From Acidihalobacter ferrooxydans (GTDB taxonomy: Bacteria > Pseudomonadota > Gammaproteobacteria > DSM-5130 > Acidihalobacteraceae): a DNA stretch of 64,000 nucleotides. The DNA lies in the NCBI RefSeq assembly GCF_001975725.1, contig NZ_CP019434.1, forward strand, positions 558,001 through 622,000, written 5' to 3'. A model generated the notes under the pieces. The model searched no databases, was not told the origin of the DNA, and saw only the letters and a program-made list of their open reading frames with translations. Within the stretch, counting starts at the first letter, position 1, and every line of letters starts with the position of its first letter. Below, piece by piece: positions 57,218 to 64,000 of the stretch. The translations under genes were made by a program, and so were the position numbers.

Positions 57218-58549
57218 TCACGCATCGGAACTCGGTTTGCGTTTGCGCGGACGCCGCCGACGCTTGCGCGTTGAAGGCGAAGGCTGGGTCTGTTGCAGCA
57301 GTGCCTGCTGGCCGCTGGCGTCGGTTTCCTGCAGTTGCGTCCACCAGGCGGCCAGTTCAGGGTCGGCTTCGCCGACTTCGGCGCGCAGACAGTAAAAATC
57401 GTATGCGGCGCGAAATCGCGGGTGGGCGAGCAGGCGCGCCACCCGTTTGGGTTGGCGCTGTGCGAAACGTGGCTGCAACGTCCAGATTTCGCGCATCGGC
57501 AGACTGAACCGCTTCGGGATGGCGATGTGCCGCACTTGCTCTGATGTCACTTCGGCGGCGGCCATTTGCAGCGCGGGAATTTCAGGGATGCCGTCGCTGA
57601 TCAACTCGGCCAGCCGTCGGCGCACCGGTTCCCACAGCAGGGCGGCGAATAGAAAGGCCGGCGTCACCGGCTTGTTCTCGGCAATGCGCCGGTCAGTGTT
57701 TTCCAGCGCGCGGGCAATGAAGGTCAGCGGATAGCCCTGCACTTCGTGCGCGAGGGCTTCCTCGGTCAGCGGGAACAGTGGGCGAAAGAGGCCGTAATGG
57801 CGCAGCAGTTCGAAGGTCTCCAGGGCCACGCCGCCGTGTAGCAATTTGAGCACTTCATCGAACAGACGCGCCGGCGCGATATCGGACAGCAGGCTGGACA
57901 TTTCCAGAATCGGCGCTTCGCTGGACGTTTCGATGCGAAAGCCGAGCTTGGCGGCGAAACGAACCGCGCGCAGCATGCGCACGGGATCTTCGCGATAGCG
58001 CACCTGCGGGTCGCCAATCAGGCGTAGCAAGCCGGCCTTGATGTCCGCCATTGCATTGGTATGGTCGACAACGGAGAAGTTGCGGATGTCGTAATACAGC
58101 GCGTTGATCGTAAAATCGCGCCGCCAGGCATCCTGTTCGAAGGTGCCGTAGACGTTGTCGCGCAGGATGCGCCCGTCATCGCTCAACTCGGCGCAATCCA
58201 CGTCGTCGGCGCCATCGTGCGGCGCCCGGAACGTTGCTACCTCGATGACGTCGCGGCCGAAGCGCACATGCGCCAGCCGGAAGCGGCGACCGATCAGGCG
58301 GCTGTTGCGAAACAGCGCACGCACCTCGTCCGGATGCGCGTTTGTGGCGATGTCGAAATCTTTGGGTTCGCGCCCAAGCAGCAGATCGCGCACGCCGCCG
58401 CCGACCAGATAGGCGGCAAAGCCGGCATCTTTCAGGCGGTACAGCACCTTGAGTGCGCCCGGACTGATCTGCGCGCGCGAAATGCCATGCTCCGCGCGCG
58501 GGATGATCGTCGGTTCAGGATATGCTTGAGTGGTATGAGGAGTCGACAC
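57218..58549 (-). CDS. pcnB: Poly(A) polymerase PcnB
   Basis: PcnB adds 3' poly(A) tails that mark RNA for decay. The 443 residues have the nucleotidyltransferase motif YLVGGGVRDLLLGREP followed by KDFDIATNAHPDEV with the catalytic Asp pair. They also have RRDFTINALYYD, DPVRMLRAVRFAAKLGF and an Arg/Lys-rich tail (RKRRRRPRKRKPS) typical of RNA binding. The GTG start at 58549 was chosen. Its neighbour folK follows on the same strand. Confidence 0.96.
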   Translation of the reverse strand: MSTPHTTQAYPEPTIIPRAEHGISRAQISPGALKVLYRLKDAGFAAYLVGGGVRDLLLGREPKDFDIATNAHPDEVRALFRNSRLIGRRFRLAHVRFGRDVIEVATFRAPHDGADDVDCAELSDDGRILRDNVYGTFEQDAWRRDFTINALYYDIRNFSVVDHTNAMADIKAGLLRLIGDPQVRYREDPVRMLRAVRFAAKLGFRIETSSEAPILEMSSLLSDIAPARLFDEVLKLLHGGVALETFELLRHYGLFRPLFPLTEEALAHEVQGYPLTFIARALENTDRRIAENKPVTPAFLFAALLWEPVRRRLAELISDGIPEIPALQMAAAEVTSEQVRHIAIPKRFSLPMREIWTLQPRFAQRQPKRVARLLAHPRFRAAYDFYCLRAEVGEADPELAAWWTQLQETDASGQQALLQQTQPSPSTRKRRRRPRKRKPSSDA

Positions 58550-58570
58550 GAACGCTTCTGCTGGGGCGTA

Positions 58571-58598
58571 TTGTGATAATTGCCAAGCGGGCTATAAT
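58571..58598 (+). promoter_or_regulatory. Promoter of tRNA-Glu
   Basis: TTGTGA (58571-58576) and a consensus TATAAT (58593-58598) have a 16-bp spacer. They lie 31 bp before the mature tRNA 5' end. The strong -10 box fits a stable RNA gene. Confidence 0.75.
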
Positions 58599-58629
58599 AC
58601 CAGCCTTTCCCAAGCCATGCAGGCTATAC

Positions 58630-58705
58630 GCTCCCATCGTCTAGTGGTCCAGGACGTCGCCCTCTCACGGCGAAAACCGGGGTTCGAGTCCCCGTGGGAG
58701 CGCCA
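58630..58705 (+). tRNA. tRNA-Glu (anticodon CTC)
   Basis: This 76-base tRNA has acceptor stem GCTCCCA paired with TGGGAGC, discriminator G and an encoded CCA. The anticodon loop CTCTCAC has CTC at its centre and reads GAG codons. The T arm is CGGGGTTCGAGTCCCCG. Most bacteria rely on a UUC-anticodon tRNA-Glu, so this is probably a supplementary GAG reader in a GC-rich genome. Confidence 0.96.
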
Positions 58706-58712
58706 TCTTCCT

Positions 58713-59156
58713 TCAGTTTTCCATTGTTTTTTCGCGTTCCAGCAGCGTGGTGATGCGCAAGTCCTTGCGTGGTCCACGCACGCGCCAGCGTGTTATCCAA
58801 AGCTCCGGGCCGAGTACGCGGAAACTTCCGTAATAGACGTCTTCTCCGCATAGATGCACATCACGCCAGCGCCCCCGGCGCAGATCGAGTCTGTGGAACA
58901 GACGGTCATCGGTGAAGCAGACCTCAGCGCAATGCGGCTCGACCAGGCGATACCGGTGTTCTCGTGTCGCTTGTCCGCAGTAACCGTCAAAGCGCAGTTG
59001 CAGGGTCTCGTGGAACCTCAGTGTGCCCTCCAGCAAGCTGAAATCCGCCTGTCCTGTGGCCGTGCCGCTGCGCTGCGTATCCAGCGAGGCCAGACGTCGG
59101 GTCAGGCGCCATTGTCCGCATAAGAACTCGGCCAGATTGTCGACGGGGAATGGCAT
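58713..59156 (-). CDS. DUF6314 family protein
   Basis: This 147-residue protein is of unknown function. It starts with LAEFLCGQWRLTRRL, then TLRFHETLQLRFDG and REHRYRLVEP. The second half has VCFTDDRLFHRLDL, CGEDVYYGSFRVL and RVRGPRKDLRITT, the pattern of the DUF6314 beta-barrel-like family. No catalytic residues are assigned to this family. It lies downstream of the liv operon on the same strand, 106 bp away, and converges on the tRNA. Confidence 0.7.
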   Translation of the reverse strand: MPFPVDNLAEFLCGQWRLTRRLASLDTQRSGTATGQADFSLLEGTLRFHETLQLRFDGYCGQATREHRYRLVEPHCAEVCFTDDRLFHRLDLRRGRWRDVHLCGEDVYYGSFRVLGPELWITRWRVRGPRKDLRITTLLEREKTMEN

Positions 59157-59262
59157 TTTGTGTTTTCAGGTATGGCTTGAGCGGATATGCAGCAGGCATC
59201 TGTAAGCCGTCGTGTTGACGCATCGGTCCATTGTGGTCAATGACCGGCTTAGGGTTAGTGGG

Positions 59263-59967
59263 CTACAGTCCGAAATAGGCGGCTCGCACGGCGTCTTCGT
59301 TCTCGAGTTCCTGGCGGGTGCCCGAAAGCTTGACCCGGCCGCCGTCGATGAGGAATCCACGATCCGCGAGCCTCAGAAACGCGACGTTCTGCTCGGCGAT
59401 CAGCAGCGATGTATCGCCGCGGCCGATGACGGTCTGCAGTGCTTCGATGACCTGTTTGACGAATACCGGCGCGAGCCCTGATGAGGGTTCGTCCATGAGC
59501 AGCAGTCGGGGTTGTGAGACGAGGACCTTGGCGATTCCCAGCATTTTGCGTTGCCCCCCCGACAGGCTGCTGGCGAGATGCCGACGCTTCTGGGCAAGCG
59601 CGGGAAACAGTTCGAACAGTTCCCCGCTGCGTTTGCGAACTTGGGCCGGTGACAGCGCGTAACCGCCGAGGCGAATGTTTTCCTCGATGCTCAGGCCTGG
59701 AAATACGCCGAGCTCGGACATGAAGGCGATGCCGCGGCGGATGCGCTGGTCGGGTCGCAGCGTTTGCAGGGCTTGGCCGTCGAATTCGATGCTGCCGGCC
59801 CAGCACGGCAGCAGGCCGATCAGGGTGCGCAGCAGGGTCGTTTTGCCGGCGCTGTTGGCACCGAGCAGGAGCACGGTTTCGCCTTGCGCGACGTCAAGAT
59901 CGATGCCCCACAGAATTTGCAGCTGGCCGTAGCCGGATTCGACGCCTTTGATGTCCAGCAGTGCCAT
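59263..59967 (-). CDS. livF: Branched-chain-amino-acid-type ABC transporter ATPase LivF
   Basis: LivF is one of two ATPase subunits of a HAAT (LIV-type) importer at the inner membrane. The 234 residues from the start at 59967 carry Walker A GANSAGKTT, the signature LSGGQRKMLGIAKVL, Walker B LLLMDEPSSGL and the LivF-like IAEQNV. It is the last gene of the operon. The ligand may be a branched-chain amino acid, amide or other small carboxylate. Confidence 0.93.
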   Translation of the reverse strand: MALLDIKGVESGYGQLQILWGIDLDVAQGETVLLLGANSAGKTTLLRTLIGLLPCWAGSIEFDGQALQTLRPDQRIRRGIAFMSELGVFPGLSIEENIRLGGYALSPAQVRKRSGELFELFPALAQKRRHLASSLSGGQRKMLGIAKVLVSQPRLLLMDEPSSGLAPVFVKQVIEALQTVIGRGDTSLLIAEQNVAFLRLADRGFLIDGGRVKLSGTRQELENEDAVRAAYFGL

Positions 59968-59971
59968 GGCC

Positions 59972-61591
59972 TCAGCCTCCGATAAACGCAGCGACCACAT
60001 CGGGGTCGTCAGCGGCGGCTTGCAATGGGCCCTCGAACAGCATGCGGCCGAACCCGAGCACGATGACCCGGCTGGTGATGCGATTGAGGAAATCGAGCAG
60101 GTGTTCGACCACGATCAGCGCGATACCGCGCGCGGCCAGTTTTTTGAGCAGTTCAGCAATGCCGTTGAGTTCGGCCGGATTGAGCCCCGCGCCGATTTCG
60201 TCGATCAGGAGCAGCCTGGGCGCGGTGGCCAGCGCACGGCCGAGGTCGAGCAGTTTCTGCTGGTTGACGGTAAGCTCGCCCGCGGCGTTGCCGGCTTGCT
60301 CGCGCAGGTCGATGTCGGCCAGCACCTGATTGATGTCGACCGCATCGGCGCCGCCGTAGTGCGCGGCGATTTCTATGTTTTCGCGCACGGTCATTTCGCG
60401 AAACGGTTTCGGAACCTGAAAGCTGCGATTGATGCCCAGATGCACGCGCCGGAACATGGGTAGTCGCTCGACCGGCTTGCCGTCGAACAGGATGTGTCCG
60501 CAGTCCGCACGCAGCAGGCCGGAAATCAGGTTGATGGCGGTGGTTTTCCCGGAACCGTTCGGCCCGACCAGGCCGACGATTTCGCCCGGCTGCACGGTAA
60601 AATTCAGGTCGTCCAGTACGGTCAGCCCGCCGAAGCGCTTGCACAGACCGTCCAGTTGCAGGAGAGGTTCAGAAGACACGCAGCCCCAGCGCGACAGCAA
60701 CGAGGAAATGCCGTTCGGTAGAAACAGCACAAGAAGCACGATCAGCGCGCCGTAGAACAGTTCGAAGTATTGCGGCGCGTTGATGCCGATGCTGTTGTAG
60801 AACGTATACAGCACGATCGCGCCGACCACCGGCCCGATCACGGTGCCAACGCCGCCGAACAGGGCGAAAACGATGGCGAACACGCTGATCTGCAGCGAAA
60901 AAACCGCGTCCGGGTAGAACACCGACAGATTCCAGGCGTAGATGCCGCCGGCGAGTCCCGCCACGGCCGCCGAGGCCAGCCAGACGAGCAGCCGTTTGCG
61001 CACTACATTGACCCCGGCCATCGATGCGCTGACCGGGTCTTGACGCATTGCGTGCAGCGCCATGCCGAAGCGCGACACGCGAAAATACGTCGCTACCGCG
61101 ATGACCAGCAGCATCAGTGCGAGCATGGTCAGATAACTGCCCTGTGGATCAAAGACTTTTTCAATCGACAAGCCGTAGGGGCCGCCGGTGATTCCGCTCA
61201 GATGGGGGTTGGCGACGACGTAAAACAGAATCTGCGAAGCGGCCAGATTGGCAATCGAAAAATACGCGCCGGACAGGCGCAGCAGGGGGCCGAGCACGAT
61301 CGCCACGAGCATGGCCAGCAATGCGCCACCGGCCACGCACAGCAACACGGGTAACTGTGTGTGCAGGACCAGCAGCGAGGTGCCGTACGCGCCCGCACCG
61401 AAGAAGCCGACGTAACCGAAAGGCAGATACCCGGTGAAGCCGTAGAGGAGGTTCAGGCCCTGCGCGAGGACGACGAAGGTCATCATCGTGAACAGTAGCG
61501 AACTGTTGCTGTACACCCGAGGCAGCAGCGCGAACGTCAGCCCTACCAGGAGCAGGAACACGCCGCCCGTCAACCAGCCGCGCTTAAGCAT
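59972..61591 (-). CDS. LivM-LivG fusion: permease joined to ATPase
   Basis: This 539-residue protein joins two importer subunits. Residues 1-300 are the LivM permease with about nine to ten membrane segments (GYLPFGYVGFFGAGAYGTSL, FGGVGTVIGPVVGA). Residues 310-539 are the LivG ATPase with Walker A GPNGSGKTT (343-351), Walker B LLLIDEIGAGL and the LivG-typical EHLLDFL. The signature motif is LTVNQ (440-444) in place of LSGGQ or LPYGQ, a clear deviation. An in-frame GTG near residue 304 could allow separate LivG synthesis. It overlaps livH by 8 bp. Confidence 0.92.
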   Translation of the reverse strand: MLKRGWLTGGVFLLLVGLTFALLPRVYSNSSLLFTMMTFVVLAQGLNLLYGFTGYLPFGYVGFFGAGAYGTSLLVLHTQLPVLLCVAGGALLAMLVAIVLGPLLRLSGAYFSIANLAASQILFYVVANPHLSGITGGPYGLSIEKVFDPQGSYLTMLALMLLVIAVATYFRVSRFGMALHAMRQDPVSASMAGVNVVRKRLLVWLASAAVAGLAGGIYAWNLSVFYPDAVFSLQISVFAIVFALFGGVGTVIGPVVGAIVLYTFYNSIGINAPQYFELFYGALIVLLVLFLPNGISSLLSRWGCVSSEPLLQLDGLCKRFGGLTVLDDLNFTVQPGEIVGLVGPNGSGKTTAINLISGLLRADCGHILFDGKPVERLPMFRRVHLGINRSFQVPKPFREMTVRENIEIAAHYGGADAVDINQVLADIDLREQAGNAAGELTVNQQKLLDLGRALATAPRLLLIDEIGAGLNPAELNGIAELLKKLAARGIALIVVEHLLDFLNRITSRVIVLGFGRMLFEGPLQAAADDPDVVAAFIGG

Positions 61592-62465
61592 GCCGCACCG
61601 CCTTGCCGAGCAGGCCCGAGGGGCGGATCAGCACGATCAACAGCAGCAGGGCGTAGGGCACCAGATTTGACCATGAGGCGTAATAGGTTTGCATCATCAT
61701 TGTGCCGAGGCCGAAGACGAGCCCGCCGACTATGGTGCCGAGCGGATTGCCCAGCGAGCCGATGATGACAATGGCGAACGAGGTGATGGTGAAGCTGTTG
61801 CCGTCGCTCGGAGAGACCGAGCCGAGCAGATACGGCACGAATACGCCGGCGATGCCCGCCAGCGCCAGCCCGATGACGAAGGCCAGCGCGGACACACGGT
61901 TGACGTTGATGCCGGTGGCGCGGGCTTCGTCGCGGTCGGCCATGATGGCGCGGGTGGCGTAACCGAGTTTGGTGCGCGCGAAGTAGAGGTATAGCCCGAC
62001 GATCGCCAGCACGCTGACCAGTGCCGCCACCCACCAGCTGTCGGGAAAGGCCTGACCGAGTACGCTGATGCTGCCGCTGCCCAGGGCCGCACCCGGCAGG
62101 GAGCGCTGGTCGGGGCCGAAGGCCATGATGCTCACGGCGTCGATGATCTGCGCGACGCCGAAGAACAGGATGAACGAGAGCATTTCCGGGTCGCGGCTTT
62201 GCTGCAGTCGTGGGACCACGGCGTAGTACAGGGGGTAGCCGATCACAATGGCGCCGGCAACCGCCAGGGGGATACCGAACAACGGATTCAGATGCAAATG
62301 CTCGACCAGCACCGACGCGCCCAGTCCGCCGAGTACGACGAATTGTCCGTGCGCGAGGTTGATCATGCGCATCACGCCGAATACCAGATTGAGGCCGATG
62401 GCGATCAGGCTGAAAAAAATGCCGTACAGAATGCCGCCGACCAGTGCATATTCGAACAGACTCAC
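61584..62465 (-). CDS. livH: LIV-type ABC transporter permease LivH
   Basis: LivH is the first permease of the importer. The 293 residues include about eight membrane segments and the family hallmarks GLNLVFGVMRMINLAHGQFV and TRAIMADRDEARATGINVN, plus VIIGSLGNPLGTIVGGLVFG. It overlaps the livM-livG gene by 8 bp. Confidence 0.94.
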   Translation of the reverse strand: MSLFEYALVGGILYGIFFSLIAIGLNLVFGVMRMINLAHGQFVVLGGLGASVLVEHLHLNPLFGIPLAVAGAIVIGYPLYYAVVPRLQQSRDPEMLSFILFFGVAQIIDAVSIMAFGPDQRSLPGAALGSGSISVLGQAFPDSWWVAALVSVLAIVGLYLYFARTKLGYATRAIMADRDEARATGINVNRVSALAFVIGLALAGIAGVFVPYLLGSVSPSDGNSFTITSFAIVIIGSLGNPLGTIVGGLVFGLGTMMMQTYYASWSNLVPYALLLLIVLIRPSGLLGKAVRHA

Positions 62466-62512
62466 CGCGCTCCCTCCGGATTTGTGATTATTTGCACGTC
62501 CATTGCCCAGAA

Positions 62513-62679
62513 ATAACCCGGATCATTCATTAGGCGATAGGCCCTTGTTTGATCTTTGAATTCACGAAACATCTTCTTTGCTCTGGCATGGCGCAGCCGT
62601 GCTGCTCGCTGAACGAAATCCATTTTGATTCCAAATCGCAGCGCGATCATCGCCTCGCCCGACTGACCGTCCGGGTTCA
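62513..62679. repeat. Family C interspersed repeat, copy C3
   Basis: About 167 bp with terminal inverted AACCCGGAT and TCCGGGTT. It matches the reverse complement of C1 (2573-2740) in long blocks: TCATTAGG, TTGAATTCAC, GCATGGCGCAGCCGTGCTGCTCGC and ATTCCAAATC. It lies between livK and livH inside the operon. A minus-strand 84-codon frame crosses it but is not conserved in C1. Confidence 0.78.
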
Positions 62680-62723
62680 AGCCGGCCACGACGTTGCCGT
62701 GACCGGGGTTTGGCACAGATTGC

Positions 62724-63980
62724 TCAGTTCTGCGGGGCGGGGTAGATCGGCTTGGCCGTTGCCGCGTGCGTCGGGTAGACGATTTCGATCGTGTTCTTGC
62801 CGTTTTTCGGCACGATCTGCGCCACCGGGAATGCCTCGCCGAGCTGGGCGCCGTGGTCGTTCATCTTGAACTGACCGAGCACGGTGGTCGTTTTGCCGGA
62901 CATCCGCAGCAGGGCGGCATCAAAGGCCTCCTGCGTGAATCGGTGCGAAGTGCCGAGCATCCGCTGCATGATCAGCCCGGTATTGTAGCCGGCAGCATCC
63001 AGGAAATTCGGCTCGGTATGCTCGGCGGACTTGAAGGCTTTGACGAAAGCGGCGGTGTTGAGGCCGAGATTGACGTGGTCGTACTTGACCAGCGGCGGTG
63101 TCGGGTAGGTGTAGGTGTAGGCCAATGCCTGTGCGCCGACGTTCTTGGTCAGCAACCCCAACAACTGGCCGGGGAAGACGGTGAAGACCATGTCAAAATG
63201 CAGGCCGCTGTTGGACAGCGCGCGCAGAAAGGCAATGTCGTTGTTCGGATAACCGAATTCGATGACCGCGTTCGGGTTGCGTGCGGCGATGCTGTGGAGC
63301 ATCACGTTGTAGTTCGATTCGCTGGTCGGGACGGCGTGAAAATACACCGGGTCGATGCCGCCCTTGGCGAGCACGGACTTGAGCGTTTGCGCCTGCGAAG
63401 CATCGAAATCGTTCGAGCCGTAGATGATCGCTACGCGGTCGATCTTGTGGTCGCGCAGGAACATACCCAACGGGATGGGCCACACGGTCGAAGAGGGAAT
63501 GCTCACGTCGGCCAGATAGGGCGTCTTGTGGGTGAAAAAGTTGGCGCCGGAACCGGTCGGGTCGATCAGCAGCATGTGATGCTCGGCGGCCAGCGGCACG
63601 GCAACCGACGTCAGCACCGAGCCGAAATCGGCCACCAGCAGATTGACCTTGTCCTGCGTGATCAACTGGTTGTACAGCGTGGTCGCAGTCGAGGTTGAGC
63701 TCTGGTCATCATAGGCGATGATTTTGACCGGAATTTTCTTGTCAAAGGCTTTGACGAACACGCCGCCGTCGGCATTGACCGTCCTGGCCCAGAACTTCAG
63801 GCCCTGGTATTGTCCCTGGGATGGCACCGCAAACGGGCCGCTGCCCGCGTACAGCGTGCCGATCTTGATCACCGACGGCGCGGATGCCGCCTGTGCCGCG
63901 GCACTGATGCTGAAAGCCGTCAGCATGCCGAGCGCGACCGTCAGGAATCGCCTCACAGACTTACCCATGAAAACGTTCAT
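62724..63980 (-). CDS. livK: Periplasmic substrate-binding protein of a LIV-type ABC transporter
   Basis: This is the ligand-binding component that feeds LivH-LivMG-LivF. It has 418 residues from the ATG at 63980, preceded by a GGAGGAG ribosome site. A signal peptide covers about 1-35 (FLTVALGMLTAFSISAAAQA). The mature protein begins VIKIGTLYAGSGPFAVPSQG, with the type I periplasmic-binding fold (VNLLVADFGSVLTSVAVPLA, VAIIYGSNDFDASQAQTLKS). It opens the operon. Ligand not determined. Confidence 0.93.
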   Translation of the reverse strand: MNVFMGKSVRRFLTVALGMLTAFSISAAAQAASAPSVIKIGTLYAGSGPFAVPSQGQYQGLKFWARTVNADGGVFVKAFDKKIPVKIIAYDDQSSTSTATTLYNQLITQDKVNLLVADFGSVLTSVAVPLAAEHHMLLIDPTGSGANFFTHKTPYLADVSIPSSTVWPIPLGMFLRDHKIDRVAIIYGSNDFDASQAQTLKSVLAKGGIDPVYFHAVPTSESNYNVMLHSIAARNPNAVIEFGYPNNDIAFLRALSNSGLHFDMVFTVFPGQLLGLLTKNVGAQALAYTYTYPTPPLVKYDHVNLGLNTAAFVKAFKSAEHTEPNFLDAAGYNTGLIMQRMLGTSHRFTQEAFDAALLRMSGKTTTVLGQFKMNDHGAQLGEAFPVAQIVPKNGKNTIEIVYPTHAATAKPIYPAPQN

Positions 63981-64000
63981 CGTGTTCTCCTCCATGATGT

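Noticed and set aside
62462-62716. 84-codon minus-strand frame across repeat C3
   Set aside because: The corresponding frame in copy C1 is broken by stops, so coding function is not conserved. It arises from the repeat.

Overview
The window is a GC-rich chromosomal segment of a Gram-negative gammaproteobacterium. The evidence is a complete division and cell-wall (dcw) cluster running mraZ to ftsZ then lpxC, secA, argJ and a Nudix/ThiE gene, with gammaproteobacterial markers (LpoA, ZapD, TolC, DsbD, FxsA, a DciA-like protein). The gene order yraN-lpoA-rsmI-rnpB-mraZ resembles Pseudomonas. A perfect CIRCE operator upstream of groES implies an HrcA repressor, which many enterics lack. A Chromatiales-like lineage is possible, but this is a guess.

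Layout: 1-5030 holds groEL (cut by the window edge), groES, fxsA, cutA and dsbD. 5152-10869 holds tolC, an isoaspartyl methyltransferase family gene, a lone ABC-2 permease, an FAD-linked oxidase and a SIS-domain isomerase. 10919-14719 holds yraN, lpoA, rsmI and the RNase P RNA gene. 15203-34038 is the dcw cluster, nearly all ATGA or GTGA coupled, with a clear promoter and three MraZ boxes in front. 34048-41963 holds the dciA-like gene, an M23 peptidase, secA, argJ, the nudix-thiE fusion and zapD. 42544-52050 is an accessory-looking region: acyl-CoA synthetase plus thioesterase, MFS and LysR genes, a broken FIST-GGDEF-EAL gene and a frameshifted drug-efflux gene. 52251-58549 holds alkylation repair (ogt, ada-alkA), pantothenate synthesis (panC, panB), a deoxynucleoside kinase, folK and pcnB. 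58630-63980 holds tRNA-Glu(CTC), a DUF6314-like gene and a LIV-type ABC operon (livK, livH, a livM-livG fusion, livF).

Three families of short interspersed repeats without transposase genes populate the intergenic gaps. Family A (about 160 bp, nested inverted repeats) has copies near fxsA, rsmI, mraZ and secA. Family B (99-165 bp, ends GGnGCCTGTCGGACTTGGA, two size classes) lies by tolC, the acyl-CoA synthetase and both ends of the MFS gene. Family C (about 165 bp) lies by cutA, the EAL gene and livH.

The most unusual observations are: a G9 tract that places murG and murC in one uninterrupted 838-codon frame; five pentapeptide repeats on the cytoplasmic N-terminus of FtsW; a FIST-GGDEF-EAL gene cut by a single in-frame TAA; a structured, repeat-rich leader before mraZ; and B elements bracketing intact gene modules. 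I found no CRISPR array, prophage, transposase or obvious defence system. The murG/murC and MFS anomalies both sit in G homopolymers, so base-calling error must be excluded first.
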